From assembly GCA_015067845.1 (NCBI GenBank), contig SVLT01000004.1, positions 62,001-126,000 on the forward strand: a DNA stretch of 64,000 nucleotides. Direction: 5' to 3'. The DNA comes from Oscillospiraceae bacterium. GTDB taxonomy: Bacteria > Bacillota > Clostridia > Oscillospirales > Oscillospiraceae. Under the pieces are notes generated by a model. That model had not been told where the DNA came from, did not search any database, and saw only the letters and a list, made by a program, of their open reading frames with translations. Of the stretch, positions 17,016-25,759 are shown piece after piece (the first letter of the stretch is position 1; every line of letters begins with the position of its first letter). The position numbers were made by a program, and so were the translations under genes.

Positions 17016-17954
17016 TTAGAAATGGACCCGCTTCTTGCTGACGTAGAGGTTGATCATCGTCACAACAAGAATGATACCGAACAGAATCAAAGCAGCAGCG
17101 CTGGCGACACCGTAGTTCATTTCGGGCAGAGCCTCGTAAATGTAACCGACCATGGTGTTCAGCTTCAGGTCAGCGCCAACGGGGCCCATCTTTTCGCCGA
17201 AAATACCTACGATGCTGGAATATTCCTTAAAGCCGCCGATGAAGCTGGTGATGATAACATAGGCCAGCATGGGGCTCAGCAGAGGAACGGTGATCCGGGT
17301 CAGAACTCTCCAACGGGGAGTGCCGTCCACCCGGGCAGCGTCGTAATACTGCTTGTTGATGGATTGCAGGCCGCCCAGCAGGATCAGGATCTTGAAGGGC
17401 AGAGCGTTCCACACAATGTAAATGGTCATAACTGCAATGTTTGCAGCATAGGAAGACTGGGCATTGATCCAGTTGATGGGGTCACCGCCAAAGAACATGA
17501 TCACATTGTTGATGATACCCCAGCTCTCTGCCCGGGTCTGGTCAGGGCTCAGACCGATGATGTTGAACATCGCGGCGAAAACCATGCCGATGGCGATGGA
17601 GTTGGTCACATAGGGCAGGAAGAAGATGGTCTGCAAGAACTTTTGCAGGGGCTTGATGGAATTCAGGGCAACTGCGATGAGCAGAGCCAAAATTGTGGAA
17701 ATAGGAACTGTCAGAACTGTCAGCAGCAAGGTGTTTTTCAGACAGGTCATGAAATCGCTGTACTGCAAAACCTTCTCGAAGTTGCCAAAGCCCACCTCAA
17801 AATCAAGACCGAATGCGGCTTCCAGCGCGTTGTAGCCTTCCAGGAAGGCGATGCGCACGGTGTTGATAATGGGCCACACGGTGAAGACCAGCAACAAGGC
17901 GATGGCCGGTGACAGGTAGAGCCAGGCTTTCCATTGATGTTTGCTATCTACCAT
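17016..17954 (-). CDS. ABC importer permease, UgpA/MalF type
   Basis: This 312-residue permease has six helices, the opening AWLYLSPAIALLLVFTVWPI and the EAA loop YYDAARVDGTPRWRVLTRI. It pairs with the UgpE-type permease. The start lies 12 bases after the ATPase stop and the gene belongs to the same transcript. CUT1 family membership is clear; the transported compound is not. Confidence 0.92.
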   Translation of the reverse strand: MVDSKHQWKAWLYLSPAIALLLVFTVWPIINTVRIAFLEGYNALEAAFGLDFEVGFGNFEKVLQYSDFMTCLKNTLLLTVLTVPISTILALLIAVALNSIKPLQKFLQTIFFLPYVTNSIAIGMVFAAMFNIIGLSPDQTRAESWGIINNVIMFFGGDPINWINAQSSYAANIAVMTIYIVWNALPFKILILLGGLQSINKQYYDAARVDGTPRWRVLTRITVPLLSPMLAYVIITSFIGGFKEYSSIVGIFGEKMGPVGADLKLNTMVGYIYEALPEMNYGVASAAALILFGIILVVTMINLYVSKKRVHF

Positions 17955-17965
17955 ATTCGTTCACC

Positions 17966-19060
17966 TCAAAAATAGATTCTTTCTTCGGTTTCCTTGTTGA
18001 AGATGAATACCTTGTGTGCTTTCAGGCTGTACTTGACATTCTCAGCGGAGACATCCACCTTGTTGTCAGCATTGATGATGGAGCGAACCACGGGGTTCTG
18101 GGAAGCGGCATTCTCGGAAACGACGCTCACATCGCGGCCCATAACTTCCAGGCTGGTCAGCTTACAGGTCAGAGGACCGTTGTCATCCAGCACGAAGCCC
18201 TCGGGACGGATGCCCACGGTAACTTCCTGGTCGGCAACGCCGTTGATATCCAGAACAGCTTCCTCGCCGATGTACAGCTTGCCGTCCTTGACAGCGCCGT
18301 CAAACACATTGATGGGAGGAGTGCCCAGGAACTTGGCAACGAACAGGTTAATGGGATTGTCATAAACTTCCTGAGGCGCGCCAATCTGCTGCACAACGCC
18401 CAACTTCATAACCACGATCATATCGGAGATGGACATAGCCTCTTCCTGGTCGTGGGTAACGAAAATGGTGGTGATGCCGGTCTCACGCTGAATTCGGCGG
18501 ATTTCCTCACGGGTCTGCAGTCTCAGACGGGCGTCCAGATTGGACAGGGGTTCGTCCAGCAGCAGAACGCGGGGCATTTTAACCAGAGCACGGGCGATGG
18601 CCACACGCTGCTGCTGACCGCCGGACATTTCGCCGGGCTTACGGTCCATCAGATCCTCGATCTGCACCAGCTTAGCAGCATGGTATGCCCGCTCCAGCAT
18701 ATCCTTCTTGGACATTTTGTCTGCGCCCTTCAGGTTCTGCAAGGGGAAGAGGATATTCTGCTTAACGGTCATGTGGGGATACAGGGCGTAGTTCTGGAAC
18801 ACCAGACCGACGCCGCGGCTTTCGGTGGGAAGATTGGTAACATCGTCATCACCGAAGAAGATTTGGCCGCCGGTGGGCTTCTGCAAGCCGCTGATCATGT
18901 ACAGTGTTGTGGATTTGCCACAGCCGGAGGGGCCCAGCAGGCCGATCAACTTGCCATCCGGAATTTCGAAGGAGAAATCGTTGACAGCAACGACTTCCTT
19001 GCCTGCCTTCTTGTCCCGGCTGGGGAAGATCTTTGTCAGATTCTGCAAAACAACTTTCAT
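17966..19060 (-). CDS. ugpC: ABC importer ATPase, UgpC/MsmX type
   Basis: The 364-residue ATPase has Walker A GPSGCGKST, Q-loop VFQNYALYPHM, signature MSGGQQQR, Walker B VLLLDEPLSN and switch His in THDQEE. A C-terminal regulatory TOBE/OB domain follows from about residue 240. This is the usual length for CUT1 ATPases, and such ATPases often serve several sugar importers. As the first gene of the run, it heads an ATPase-permease-permease-binding-protein-nuclease-lipoprotein operon. The RDD gene 37 bases upstream may be co-transcribed. Confidence 0.93.
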   Translation of the reverse strand: MKVVLQNLTKIFPSRDKKAGKEVVAVNDFSFEIPDGKLIGLLGPSGCGKSTTLYMISGLQKPTGGQIFFGDDDVTNLPTESRGVGLVFQNYALYPHMTVKQNILFPLQNLKGADKMSKKDMLERAYHAAKLVQIEDLMDRKPGEMSGGQQQRVAIARALVKMPRVLLLDEPLSNLDARLRLQTREEIRRIQRETGITTIFVTHDQEEAMSISDMIVVMKLGVVQQIGAPQEVYDNPINLFVAKFLGTPPINVFDGAVKDGKLYIGEEAVLDINGVADQEVTVGIRPEGFVLDDNGPLTCKLTSLEVMGRDVSVVSENAASQNPVVRSIINADNKVDVSAENVKYSLKAHKVFIFNKETEERIYF

Positions 19061-19097
19061 TATGAATCCCTTCCTATATAAATTTTTTCTTTTTTAT

Positions 19098-19859
19098 TTA
19101 TTCATCCGCCTGAGCGGCATTTTCTGCATGCAATTGCTTGTAGTATTCCAGCTGTTCTTCCGGGGTATCGAAGATCATCTGGCTTGCCAGATCTACGGCG
19201 ATGGTACAGGCCATCAGATCGTGGATCGCGGTTTTGTTCCGGGTGCACAATGCAACGAGCACCGGGATCAGCAGGGCGGCCGCGCACAGGACGAGTCCGC
19301 CAAGGCCGAGAATGCCGAAGAACGACGCCAGCAAAAGGAAGATCGGGATCATGGTCTCGATGGTGTATTTTCCCAGGATCGTCCGGGCGAACATCATAAA
19401 GGTGGTGACCTTTATGCCGTCTTTCCGCATCAGACCCACACCGAACACCTTTTTGCCCAAAGTCTGACCGTTTTTCAGCCACAGAGGGATCAAAAATTCC
19501 AGAATGAACAGCGCGCCCAAAAAGCCGCCGGACATGGTGGTCAAGGTCAGGTTGAGTACCATTTCGAAGATCTGCTGCGCTTCAGCATCCTTGGAAAGTG
19601 CCTCAGACGCCGCCTCATACCGGGCCAGATCCTCTTCACTCATTTCCTCATAGCTCTCGTCCGTTATATCAAACGAGATATCATACTCTTTTTCGTACCG
19701 GTCATAAATGACATCGATCTGGTCAATATGTGAATCCAGATCCAGCACATAGGACAGCCCGGCCATAAGGCCCGCAGCCAAAACCAGTACCAAAATTACA
19801 TCCAGCAGCCAGGCCGGTACACGCCTGAGCATGGTTGCTCTTTGAATATCGTTATTCAT
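19098..19859 (-). CDS. RDD-family membrane protein
   Basis: The protein of about 253 residues has an RDD domain: an N-terminal helix after RRVPAWLLDVILVLVLAAG, a long acidic outside loop (about residues 45-105), then helices with GQTLGKKVFGV and the AIHDLMACT segment near the end. RDD proteins are poorly defined; some are sodium/proton exchangers and others accompany transporters. The ATG at 19859 follows GGAGGGAAAAT; a longer frame to 19913 has no such site. A TATAAT -10 box lies at 19924-19919 on the minus strand, so this promoter may drive the ABC operon as well. Confidence 0.8.
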   Translation of the reverse strand: MNNDIQRATMLRRVPAWLLDVILVLVLAAGLMAGLSYVLDLDSHIDQIDVIYDRYEKEYDISFDITDESYEEMSEEDLARYEAASEALSKDAEAQQIFEMVLNLTLTTMSGGFLGALFILEFLIPLWLKNGQTLGKKVFGVGLMRKDGIKVTTFMMFARTILGKYTIETMIPIFLLLASFFGILGLGGLVLCAAALLIPVLVALCTRNKTAIHDLMACTIAVDLASQMIFDTPEEQLEYYKQLHAENAAQADE

Positions 19860-19981
19860 ATTTTCCCTCCGGGGGTATGCGCAGCGCGCAGGATCGTATT
19901 GCTTTTTCAGCACTACGTATTATAGCATATGTTTTTACAAAAATCCACAACAAATTACAGAAGTTTCTGCTTTTTTATGGA

Positions 19982-20827
19982 TTATTTTACCCGTTTCGCC
20001 AGCGCGGCTGTCAGTTCGTTGGATATGGCCAGATTTCCCTGTCCGATTCCCATTTGAATATGGGGCTTGTTGCCCCCGTGATAGTCGCTTCCGCCGCTGT
20101 GGAGGATGCCGAATTCGTCCGCAATTTTCTTCGCCGTAGCGGTGGTTTCCTCGTCATAGGTGGAATAGAATGTCTCCATGGCATCCAGTCCACAGGGCAC
20201 CGCTTCCGCAAGAAATTCTCTGAGTTCCTCTTCATTCAGATTCAGAAACGGATGAGCCAGCACCGCCACCGCACCCAGAGATTTGATGAATCGGATGGTC
20301 TCAAAGGGAGAAAAGCGCTCCGGGGGTGTGTAATAGCCGTGTTTGGGTTTCAGCAGCTGCTTAAAGGCAGCTTGGATGGATTCCGTGTAGCCCTGCCGGG
20401 TCAGCTCCGCGGCGATGAGCGCCCGGTTCACCTGCCCCTCCGGGGTGCTGTTTTTGATCGTTTCGTAATCGATCAGGTATCCGGCAGCCCGCAGCTTTTC
20501 CACCAGATCCCGGTTGCTCTGCTCTTTGCGCAGGCGATAGTCTTCCAGCAGCTCTGTAATGGGGGCAAAATGCTCCGGTTTCAGGAAAAGGCCCAGAATG
20601 TGCAGCTCCGTCCCCTTGTAATCCGTGGAAAACTCCGTGCCGGCAATAGCTTGGACGGTTTTCCCTTCTGCCGCTTTCAAAAATTCCGGCAGACCGGCCA
20701 CCGTATTGTGGTCCGTCAGGGCGATGGCGGCCAGTCCCCGCTCCTGCGCCAGTTCCAGCAGCCGGGTGGGCGTGTCCGTTCCGTCGGAAAATGTGGAATG
20801 ATTGTGCAGATCGCAAAATTCAGACAT
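19982..20827 (-). CDS. PHP-domain phosphoesterase (TrpH/RNase AM-like)
   Basis: The 281-residue protein has the polymerase-and-histidinol-phosphatase metal motifs DLHNHSTFSDGT, LTDHNTVAG, the GTEFS glutamate, LAHPF and the terminal SDYHG. Related enzymes (YciV/TrpH) dephosphorylate 3',5'-nucleoside bisphosphates or trim 5' ends of RNA. All expected metal-binding residues are visible, so an active enzyme is likely. It is a single gene with an AGGAGATTTTCCC upstream. Its exact substrate is inferred from family members only. Confidence 0.88.
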   Translation of the reverse strand: MSEFCDLHNHSTFSDGTDTPTRLLELAQERGLAAIALTDHNTVAGLPEFLKAAEGKTVQAIAGTEFSTDYKGTELHILGLFLKPEHFAPITELLEDYRLRKEQSNRDLVEKLRAAGYLIDYETIKNSTPEGQVNRALIAAELTRQGYTESIQAAFKQLLKPKHGYYTPPERFSPFETIRFIKSLGAVAVLAHPFLNLNEEELREFLAEAVPCGLDAMETFYSTYDEETTATAKKIADEFGILHSGGSDYHGGNKPHIQMGIGQGNLAISNELTAALAKRVK

Positions 20828-20866
20828 GGGAAAATCTCCTTACATCATACTATGTATCAGATAAGG

Positions 20867-21041
20867 TGTCATTGCGAGGAACCCCGTAGGGGTGACGTGG
20901 CAATCTCCCGGTAATACCTACCGAATTGCCACATTGTACCGGGAGATCGCCACAGGCCTGTTGATTATTGGATGATTGCCCCCGGCAATCATTTTGATTA
21001 CGTAATTCGCTGCGCTCTGCAACACGGCCTTCGCGATGACA
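20867..21041. repeat. Dispersed palindromic element, copy 2 (longer variant)
   Basis: This roughly 175-bp variant opens TGTCATTGCGAGGA and closes TCGCGATGACA, with GTGGCAATCTCCCGG and CCGGGAGATCGCCAC in between. It carries about 50 extra bases (around 20960-21020) not seen in the other copies, including a GATTGCCCCCGGCAATC hairpin. It occupies most of the gap upstream of the feo promoter; the remaining sequence up to 21150 shows no gene. Confidence 0.75.
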
Positions 21042-21155
21042 TCTGCTTAAAACACTTTGTCTGTTCTTATTTTAGATGGTATCCATATTGCTGTCAAGTC
21101 CGGGAGTACAGGAATTGTCAGGGAGATATTTTTCCTAAAAAATAGAAAAAACCTC

Positions 21156-21184
21156 TTGACAAAGGAAATGATGCGTGGTATTCT
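21156..21184 (+). promoter_or_regulatory. feoAB promoter
   Basis: TTGACA (21156-21161) and TATTCT (21179-21184) are spaced by exactly 17 bases. The predicted start point falls at or near the 16-bp operator at 21192. Confidence 0.85.
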
Positions 21185-21191
21185 TTTCACG

Positions 21192-21207
21192 GTTAGCAGT
21201 TGCTAAC
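21192..21207. promoter_or_regulatory. Palindromic operator upstream of feoA
   Basis: GTTAGCAGTTGCTAAC has two GTTAGC/GCTAAC half-sites around AGTT. It sits eight bases downstream of the -10 box, where a repressor would block initiation. It resembles DtxR/IdeR-type iron boxes more than Fur boxes; that is inference. The same palindrome recurs at 21518. Confidence 0.75.
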
Positions 21208-21273
21208 TGCAAAAATTTGCTTGACAGTAGGCATAAGCCGACTGATTACTCTGCTTTGGAAAGGAGAAACCCT

Positions 21274-21495
21274 ATGAACACACTTCGTCAGGCAAAAGTA
21301 GGCCAGACCGTCACAGTGGTAAAGCTTCACGGCGAGGGTGCGGTCAAGCGCCGGATCATGGACATGGGCATCACCAAGGGTACGGAGATCTACATCCGCA
21401 AGGTTGCGCCTCTGGGCGACCCCATTGAGGTCACCGTCCGGGGCTACGAGCTGTCTTTGCGCAGAGAAGACGGCGAAATGGTGGAAATTCGGTAA
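21274..21495 (+). CDS. feoA: Ferrous iron transport protein A
   Basis: The 73-residue SH3-like protein has the FeoA pattern VVKLHGEGAVKRRIMDMGI, PLGDPIEVTVRGYELSLR and a terminal VEIR. FeoA associates with the cytoplasmic GTPase part of FeoB and is needed for Fe2+ uptake. The ATG at 21274 is preceded by AAGGAGAAACCCT; an upstream in-frame start at 21175 lies inside the promoter and is rejected. A second operator copy separates it from feoB. Confidence 0.95.
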   Translation: MNTLRQAKVGQTVTVVKLHGEGAVKRRIMDMGITKGTEIYIRKVAPLGDPIEVTVRGYELSLRREDGEMVEIR

Positions 21496-21517
21496 TCAAA
21501 ATATTTTTTGCGTATCA

Positions 21518-21533
21518 GTTAGCATTCGCTAAC
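21518..21533. promoter_or_regulatory. Second copy of the feo operator, between feoA and feoB
   Basis: GTTAGCATTCGCTAAC shares both 6-base half-sites with the site at 21192, differing only in the central bases. It lies 18 bases before the feoB ATG and close to its RBS. It may bind the same iron regulator as a roadblock; an internal promoter is not obvious. Confidence 0.7.
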
Positions 21534-21550
21534 AGGAAATGAGGTATTCT

Positions 21551-23788
21551 ATGAGTTTAAAAATCGCCCTTGCCGGCAATCCCAACTGCGGCAAGACCAC
21601 CTTGTTCAACGCCCTCACCGGCTCCAACCAGTATGTTGGTAACTGGCCCGGTGTTACCGTTGAAAAGAAAGAGGGTCATGTGAAACAGCATGACGACGTG
21701 GTCGTGGTGGACCTTCCCGGCATCTACTCCCTGTCCCCCTACACTTTGGAAGAAGTGGTTGCCCGGAAATATCTGGTGGACGAACGCCCCGATGTGATCC
21801 TGAACATCGTGGACGGCACCAATCTGGAACGCAATCTGTACTTAACCACCCAGATGATGGAGCTGGGCATTCCTGTGGTGGTGGCCATCAACATGATGGA
21901 CATCGTCCGGAAAAACGGCGACAAGATCGATATCGCCGGTCTGTCCAAGGGCCTGGGTTGTCCCGTTGTGGAGATCTCTGCCCTGAAAAGTGACGGCATT
22001 TTCGATGCGGCACAGATTGCCATTGAAACCGCCCAAGCCGGCCCGGTAGTCCCCCGGCACATTTTCTCCGGCACCGTGGAGCACGCCCTTGCCCACATTG
22101 AGGAAGCGGCGGTCCACGGCCTGAGCGAAAATCAGCAGCGCTGGTACGCCATCAAGCTCTTCGAACGGGATGAACGGGTGCTGGAACGGCTGAAGATCTC
22201 CCCGGAGCTGCGTAAGCACATGGAATCCGACATCGCATCTGTGGAGCAGCTGCTGGATGACGATGCCGAGGCCATCATCACCAACGAACGCTACGATTAT
22301 ATCTGCAATCTTTTGAAGACCTGCTATAAGAAAAAATCCGCAGGTAAAATGACCCTTTCTGACAAGATCGACCTGGTGGTCACCAACCGGATCCTGGCTC
22401 TGCCTATTTTTGCGGTGATCATGTGGGTGGTGTACACCCTGTCCATCGGCACAATCGGCGACTGGACGGTGAACTTTATGAACGACGGTCTGTTCGGCTC
22501 CTTTGCGGAGCTGGCGGAAACCGGAAGCGTCCCCGCCTGGATGGGTTCCTGGCTCAGTATCCCCGAGCTTCTGGATCTGGCGCTTCTGAACGGGGAAGGC
22601 GTTCCCGTCATCGCCCCCTGGCTGTACAGTCTGATCATGGACGGCATCGTGGGCGGCGTTGGCGCAGTCCTCGGTTTTGTCCCCCAGATGCTTGTGCTGT
22701 TCCTGCTCCTTTCCATTCTGGAAGACTGCGGCTATATGTCCCGTGTGGCCTTTATCATGGACCGGCTTTTCCGCAAATTCGGCCTTTCCGGCAAGTCCTT
22801 TATCCCCATGCTGGTGGCCTCCGGCTGCGGCGTGCCCGGCATCATGGCGTCCCGTACCATTGACCAGGACCGTGACCGGAAAATGACCATCATGACCACC
22901 GCTTTCATCCCCTGCGGCGCAAAAATGCCCATCGTTGGCCTGATTGCCGGCGCGCTGTTCGGTGGAAACGGCCTCATCGCCACCTCTGCCTACTTCATCG
23001 GCATCGCCGCTGTGGTGGTCTCCGGAATCATCCTGAAAAAAACCAAGCCTTTCGCAGGCGATGCCGCCCCCTTTGTTATGGAGCTTCCTGCTTATCATGC
23101 GCCCATACCCGGCAACATTTTCCGGTCCACCTGGGATCGGGGCTGGGACTTCATTAAGCGGGCCGGTACGGTTATTTTGGCCGCCAGCATCATCATTTGG
23201 GTGATGAACAGCCTGTCCTTTGAGGGCGGCTTCCACTACATCACCGAGGAAAACGGCGGCGTGTCCATTCTGGAACTGATCGGAACAGGCCTGGCCTTCC
23301 TCTTTATGCCTTTGGGCTTCGGCACATGGCAGGCGGCGGTTGCCACCGTCCTGGGTCTGGTAGCCAAGGAAGAGGTCGTGGGCGTGTTCGGTACTCTGTC
23401 CCAAATGCTGGGCGAGGGTGTGGATCTCATGGGCGATGTGGATGAGGGCGTGTTTGAAAACGCCGTCATCATCGGCAAGGAATTCCTGTACGGAAGCAAG
23501 CTGTCCGGCATGTCCTTCCTGATCTTCAATCTGCTGTGCGCCCCCTGCTTTGCGGCTATGGGTGCCATCAAGCGGGAAATGAACAACGCCAAGTGGACCT
23601 GGTTCGCCATCGGCTATATGACCGTGTTTGCCTATGTGATCAGCCTGATGGTCTACCAGTTCGGCGCATGGTTCATCGGCGCAGGCAATATCTTCGGCAC
23701 CATCGCCGCCGGGGTTTGCTTTGTCACGCTCGTGTACCTGCTGGTGCGCAAGAATAAATACGCAAATGCTCCCTTGAGCGTTAAGTAA
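21551..23788 (+). CDS. feoB: Ferrous iron transporter B
   Basis: This 745-residue protein combines an N-terminal GTPase (G1 GNPNCGKTT at residues 9-17, G3 DLPG, G4-like NMMD) with a helical GDI region and a polytopic membrane domain. The membrane part contains the FeoB gate motifs ASGCGVPGIMA and PCGAKMPI, with cysteines in both. It imports Fe2+ across the cytoplasmic membrane. The ATG at 21551 has GAGG seven bases upstream; an ATG four codons earlier would use that SD as coding sequence. feoA precedes it and a Cys-rich peptide gene follows 11 bases downstream. Confidence 0.96.
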   Translation: MSLKIALAGNPNCGKTTLFNALTGSNQYVGNWPGVTVEKKEGHVKQHDDVVVVDLPGIYSLSPYTLEEVVARKYLVDERPDVILNIVDGTNLERNLYLTTQMMELGIPVVVAINMMDIVRKNGDKIDIAGLSKGLGCPVVEISALKSDGIFDAAQIAIETAQAGPVVPRHIFSGTVEHALAHIEEAAVHGLSENQQRWYAIKLFERDERVLERLKISPELRKHMESDIASVEQLLDDDAEAIITNERYDYICNLLKTCYKKKSAGKMTLSDKIDLVVTNRILALPIFAVIMWVVYTLSIGTIGDWTVNFMNDGLFGSFAELAETGSVPAWMGSWLSIPELLDLALLNGEGVPVIAPWLYSLIMDGIVGGVGAVLGFVPQMLVLFLLLSILEDCGYMSRVAFIMDRLFRKFGLSGKSFIPMLVASGCGVPGIMASRTIDQDRDRKMTIMTTAFIPCGAKMPIVGLIAGALFGGNGLIATSAYFIGIAAVVVSGIILKKTKPFAGDAAPFVMELPAYHAPIPGNIFRSTWDRGWDFIKRAGTVILAASIIIWVMNSLSFEGGFHYITEENGGVSILELIGTGLAFLFMPLGFGTWQAAVATVLGLVAKEEVVGVFGTLSQMLGEGVDLMGDVDEGVFENAVIIGKEFLYGSKLSGMSFLIFNLLCAPCFAAMGAIKREMNNAKWTWFAIGYMTVFAYVISLMVYQFGAWFIGAGNIFGTIAAGVCFVTLVYLLVRKNKYANAPLSVK

Positions 23789-23799
23789 GGAGGATCTCT

Positions 23800-23955
23800 A
23801 TGGATTGGCCTACTGTTATCGTTGCCGCAATCGTCGGCGGGATCTTCGTGGCGATCGTGGTCACCCAGATCCGCAACCGGATGAACGGGAAATCTTCCTG
23901 CTCCTGCGGCGGAAACTGCGGCACCTGCGGCGGTTGCCCCCACAGCAATCAATAA
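23800..23955 (+). CDS. FeoB-associated Cys-rich membrane peptide
   Basis: The 51-residue peptide begins MDWPTVIVAAIVGG, has one membrane helix (about residues 5-23), a basic stretch (QIRNRMNGK) and a Cys/Gly-rich tail with CSCGGNCGTCGGCP holding five cysteines. Such peptides follow feoB in many Clostridia and are thought to help handle Fe2+ at the membrane. A strong AAGGAGGATCTCT ribosome-binding site precedes it. It is the last gene of the feo operon. Confidence 0.9.
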   Translation: MDWPTVIVAAIVGGIFVAIVVTQIRNRMNGKSSCSCGGNCGTCGGCPHSNQ

Positions 23956-24095
23956 CGCCTTGTGTGTTACATTTTGGCCCACTGCCTGTGCAGTGGGCTG
24001 AAATTTTGTCAAACAAAGCAGAAAAGCCCTTGCTATTTTCTGGCAGATGGGGTAAAATAAACGGGTATATTGGAATGAAAAGAGGTTGCCCCGCC

Positions 24096-25562
24096 ATGGA
24101 AAAACACGGTTTTGACAATGCAAAATATCTGCAAATGCAATCCCAGCACATCCGCCAGCGGCTGGATGCTTTCGGCGGCAAGCTGTATCTGGAATTCGGC
24201 GGCAAGCTCTTTGACGACCACCACGCCGCCCGGGTCCTGCCCGGCTTCGAGCCGGACGGTAAGCTGCAAATGCTGCTGCAGCTGAAAGACCAGGTGGAAA
24301 TGGTCATCGTCATCAACGCGGGCGACATTGAAAAGAACAAGATCCGGGGCGACCTGGGCATCACCTACGACCGGGATGTCCTGCGCTTGCTGAACATTTT
24401 CCGGGATCTGGGGCTGTATGTATCCAGCGTGGTGCTCACCCGGTTCCAGGAGCAAAATGTGGCAAAGGCGTTCCAGGCCCGACTGGAAGGTCTGGGACTG
24501 AAGGTCTACCACCATTTTGATATTGACGGCTACCCCTCCGACACCGCCCGGGTGGTCAGCGAGGACGGCTTCGGCCGCAATGACTATATCGAAACCTCCC
24601 GTTCCCTGGTAGTGGTCACCGCCCCCGGCCCGGGAAGCGGCAAGCTGGCCACCTGCCTGAGCCAGCTCTATCACGAGCACAAACGGGGCGTCACCGCCGG
24701 CTATGCCAAATTTGAGACCTTTCCCATCTGGAATCTGCCCTTGAATCACCCGGTGAACCTGGCCTACGAGGCCGCCACCGCGGACTTGAACGATGTGAAT
24801 ATGCTGGACCCCTTCCATCTGGAAGCCTACGGCACCACCACCGTCAACTACAACCGGGATGTGGAAGCATTCCCCGTGCTGGTTGCCATGTTTGAGCAGA
24901 TTTTGGGCGCATGCCCCTACAAATCCCCCACGGACATGGGTGTAAACATGGTGGGCAACTGCATCGTAGATGACGAGGCAGTGAAGGAAGCCTCCCGGCA
25001 GGAGATCATCCGCCGTTACTACACCGCCTTGTGCGACCACAAAAAGGGCAAGGTCAGCGACGAGGTGGTGCGCAAGCTGGAGCTGCTGCTGAAAAAGGCC
25101 AATGTGGACCTTTCCGCCCGGAAGGTGGTCACCGCGGCCCTCACAAAAGCCGAGGAAACCGGCCTGCCTGCCGCCGCCATGGAGCTGCCCAGCGGGCAGA
25201 TCGTCACCGGCAAGACCTCTGATCTGCTGGGCGCATCCGCTGCGCTGCTGCTGAATGCTTTGAAGGCGCTGGGCGGCATCCGGGACAAGCTGCATCTGAT
25301 CGCCCCCGTGGTCATTGACCCCATCCAGAAGCTGAAAGTGGACTATTTGGGCAACCGCAACCCCCGTCTGCATACGGACGAGGTGCTGATCGCCCTGTCC
25401 ATCAGCGCCGCCACCAATCCCACGGCGGAGCTGGCCATGGAACAGCTGAGCAATCTCCGGGGCAGCGAAGTCCACTCCACGGTGATTTTGTCGGAGGTGG
25501 ACGAAATGGTGTTCAAGCGTTTGGGCATCCGGGTCACCTGCGAGCCGAAATTTAAGGGATAA
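24096..25562 (+). CDS. DUF1846-family protein
   Basis: The 488-residue protein matches the DUF1846 family along its full length: KHGFDNAKYLQMQSQHIRQR, GGKLFDDHHAARVLPGF, VVVTAPGPGSGKLATCLSQL (a P-loop-like stretch near residue 180) and GNRNPRLHTDEVLIALSISA. Structures of family members show an uncharacterised multidomain fold. No transporter or enzyme motif identifies the substrate. The ATG at 24096 is used because AGAGG precedes it and family members start here; a start at 24074 adds seven residues. It stands alone between feo and the small-regulator locus. Confidence 0.88.
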   Translation: MEKHGFDNAKYLQMQSQHIRQRLDAFGGKLYLEFGGKLFDDHHAARVLPGFEPDGKLQMLLQLKDQVEMVIVINAGDIEKNKIRGDLGITYDRDVLRLLNIFRDLGLYVSSVVLTRFQEQNVAKAFQARLEGLGLKVYHHFDIDGYPSDTARVVSEDGFGRNDYIETSRSLVVVTAPGPGSGKLATCLSQLYHEHKRGVTAGYAKFETFPIWNLPLNHPVNLAYEAATADLNDVNMLDPFHLEAYGTTTVNYNRDVEAFPVLVAMFEQILGACPYKSPTDMGVNMVGNCIVDDEAVKEASRQEIIRRYYTALCDHKKGKVSDEVVRKLELLLKKANVDLSARKVVTAALTKAEETGLPAAAMELPSGQIVTGKTSDLLGASAALLLNALKALGGIRDKLHLIAPVVIDPIQKLKVDYLGNRNPRLHTDEVLIALSISAATNPTAELAMEQLSNLRGSEVHSTVILSEVDEMVFKRLGIRVTCEPKFKG

Positions 25563-25588
25563 AAGCCTTCCACTGCAATACCATTTCG

Positions 25589-25711
25589 TGTCATTCCGAG
25601 GGCCGTAAGGCCCGTGGGAATCTCCCGGTACGATGTTCGTCACTGCACAATGGATCAATAGATAGAAGCAGGAGATTGCCACGTCGGGCTTGCGCCCTCC
25701 TCGCAATGACA
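25589..25711. repeat. Dispersed palindromic element, copy 3
   Basis: About 123 bp, opening TGTCATTCCGAGGGCC and closing CTCGCAATGACA, with inner GGGAATCTCCCGG and GGAGATTGCCACG arms. The middle differs from other copies. It lies between the DUF1846 gene and a bidirectional terminator. Confidence 0.85.
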
Positions 25712-25728
25712 CAGTACGTTTCAAAATA

Positions 25729-25757
25729 CAAGGCCGGTGCATGATGCACCGGCCTTT
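25729..25757. terminator. Terminator between DUF1846 and the ribbon-helix-helix gene
   Basis: GGCCGGTGCA and TGCACCGGCC form a 10-bp stem around TGA. A TTTGCTTATTT tract follows on the + strand and a CTTGTATTTTG tract on the - strand. It ends the RHH gene at its 3' side. Confidence 0.7.
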
Positions 25758-25759
25758 GC

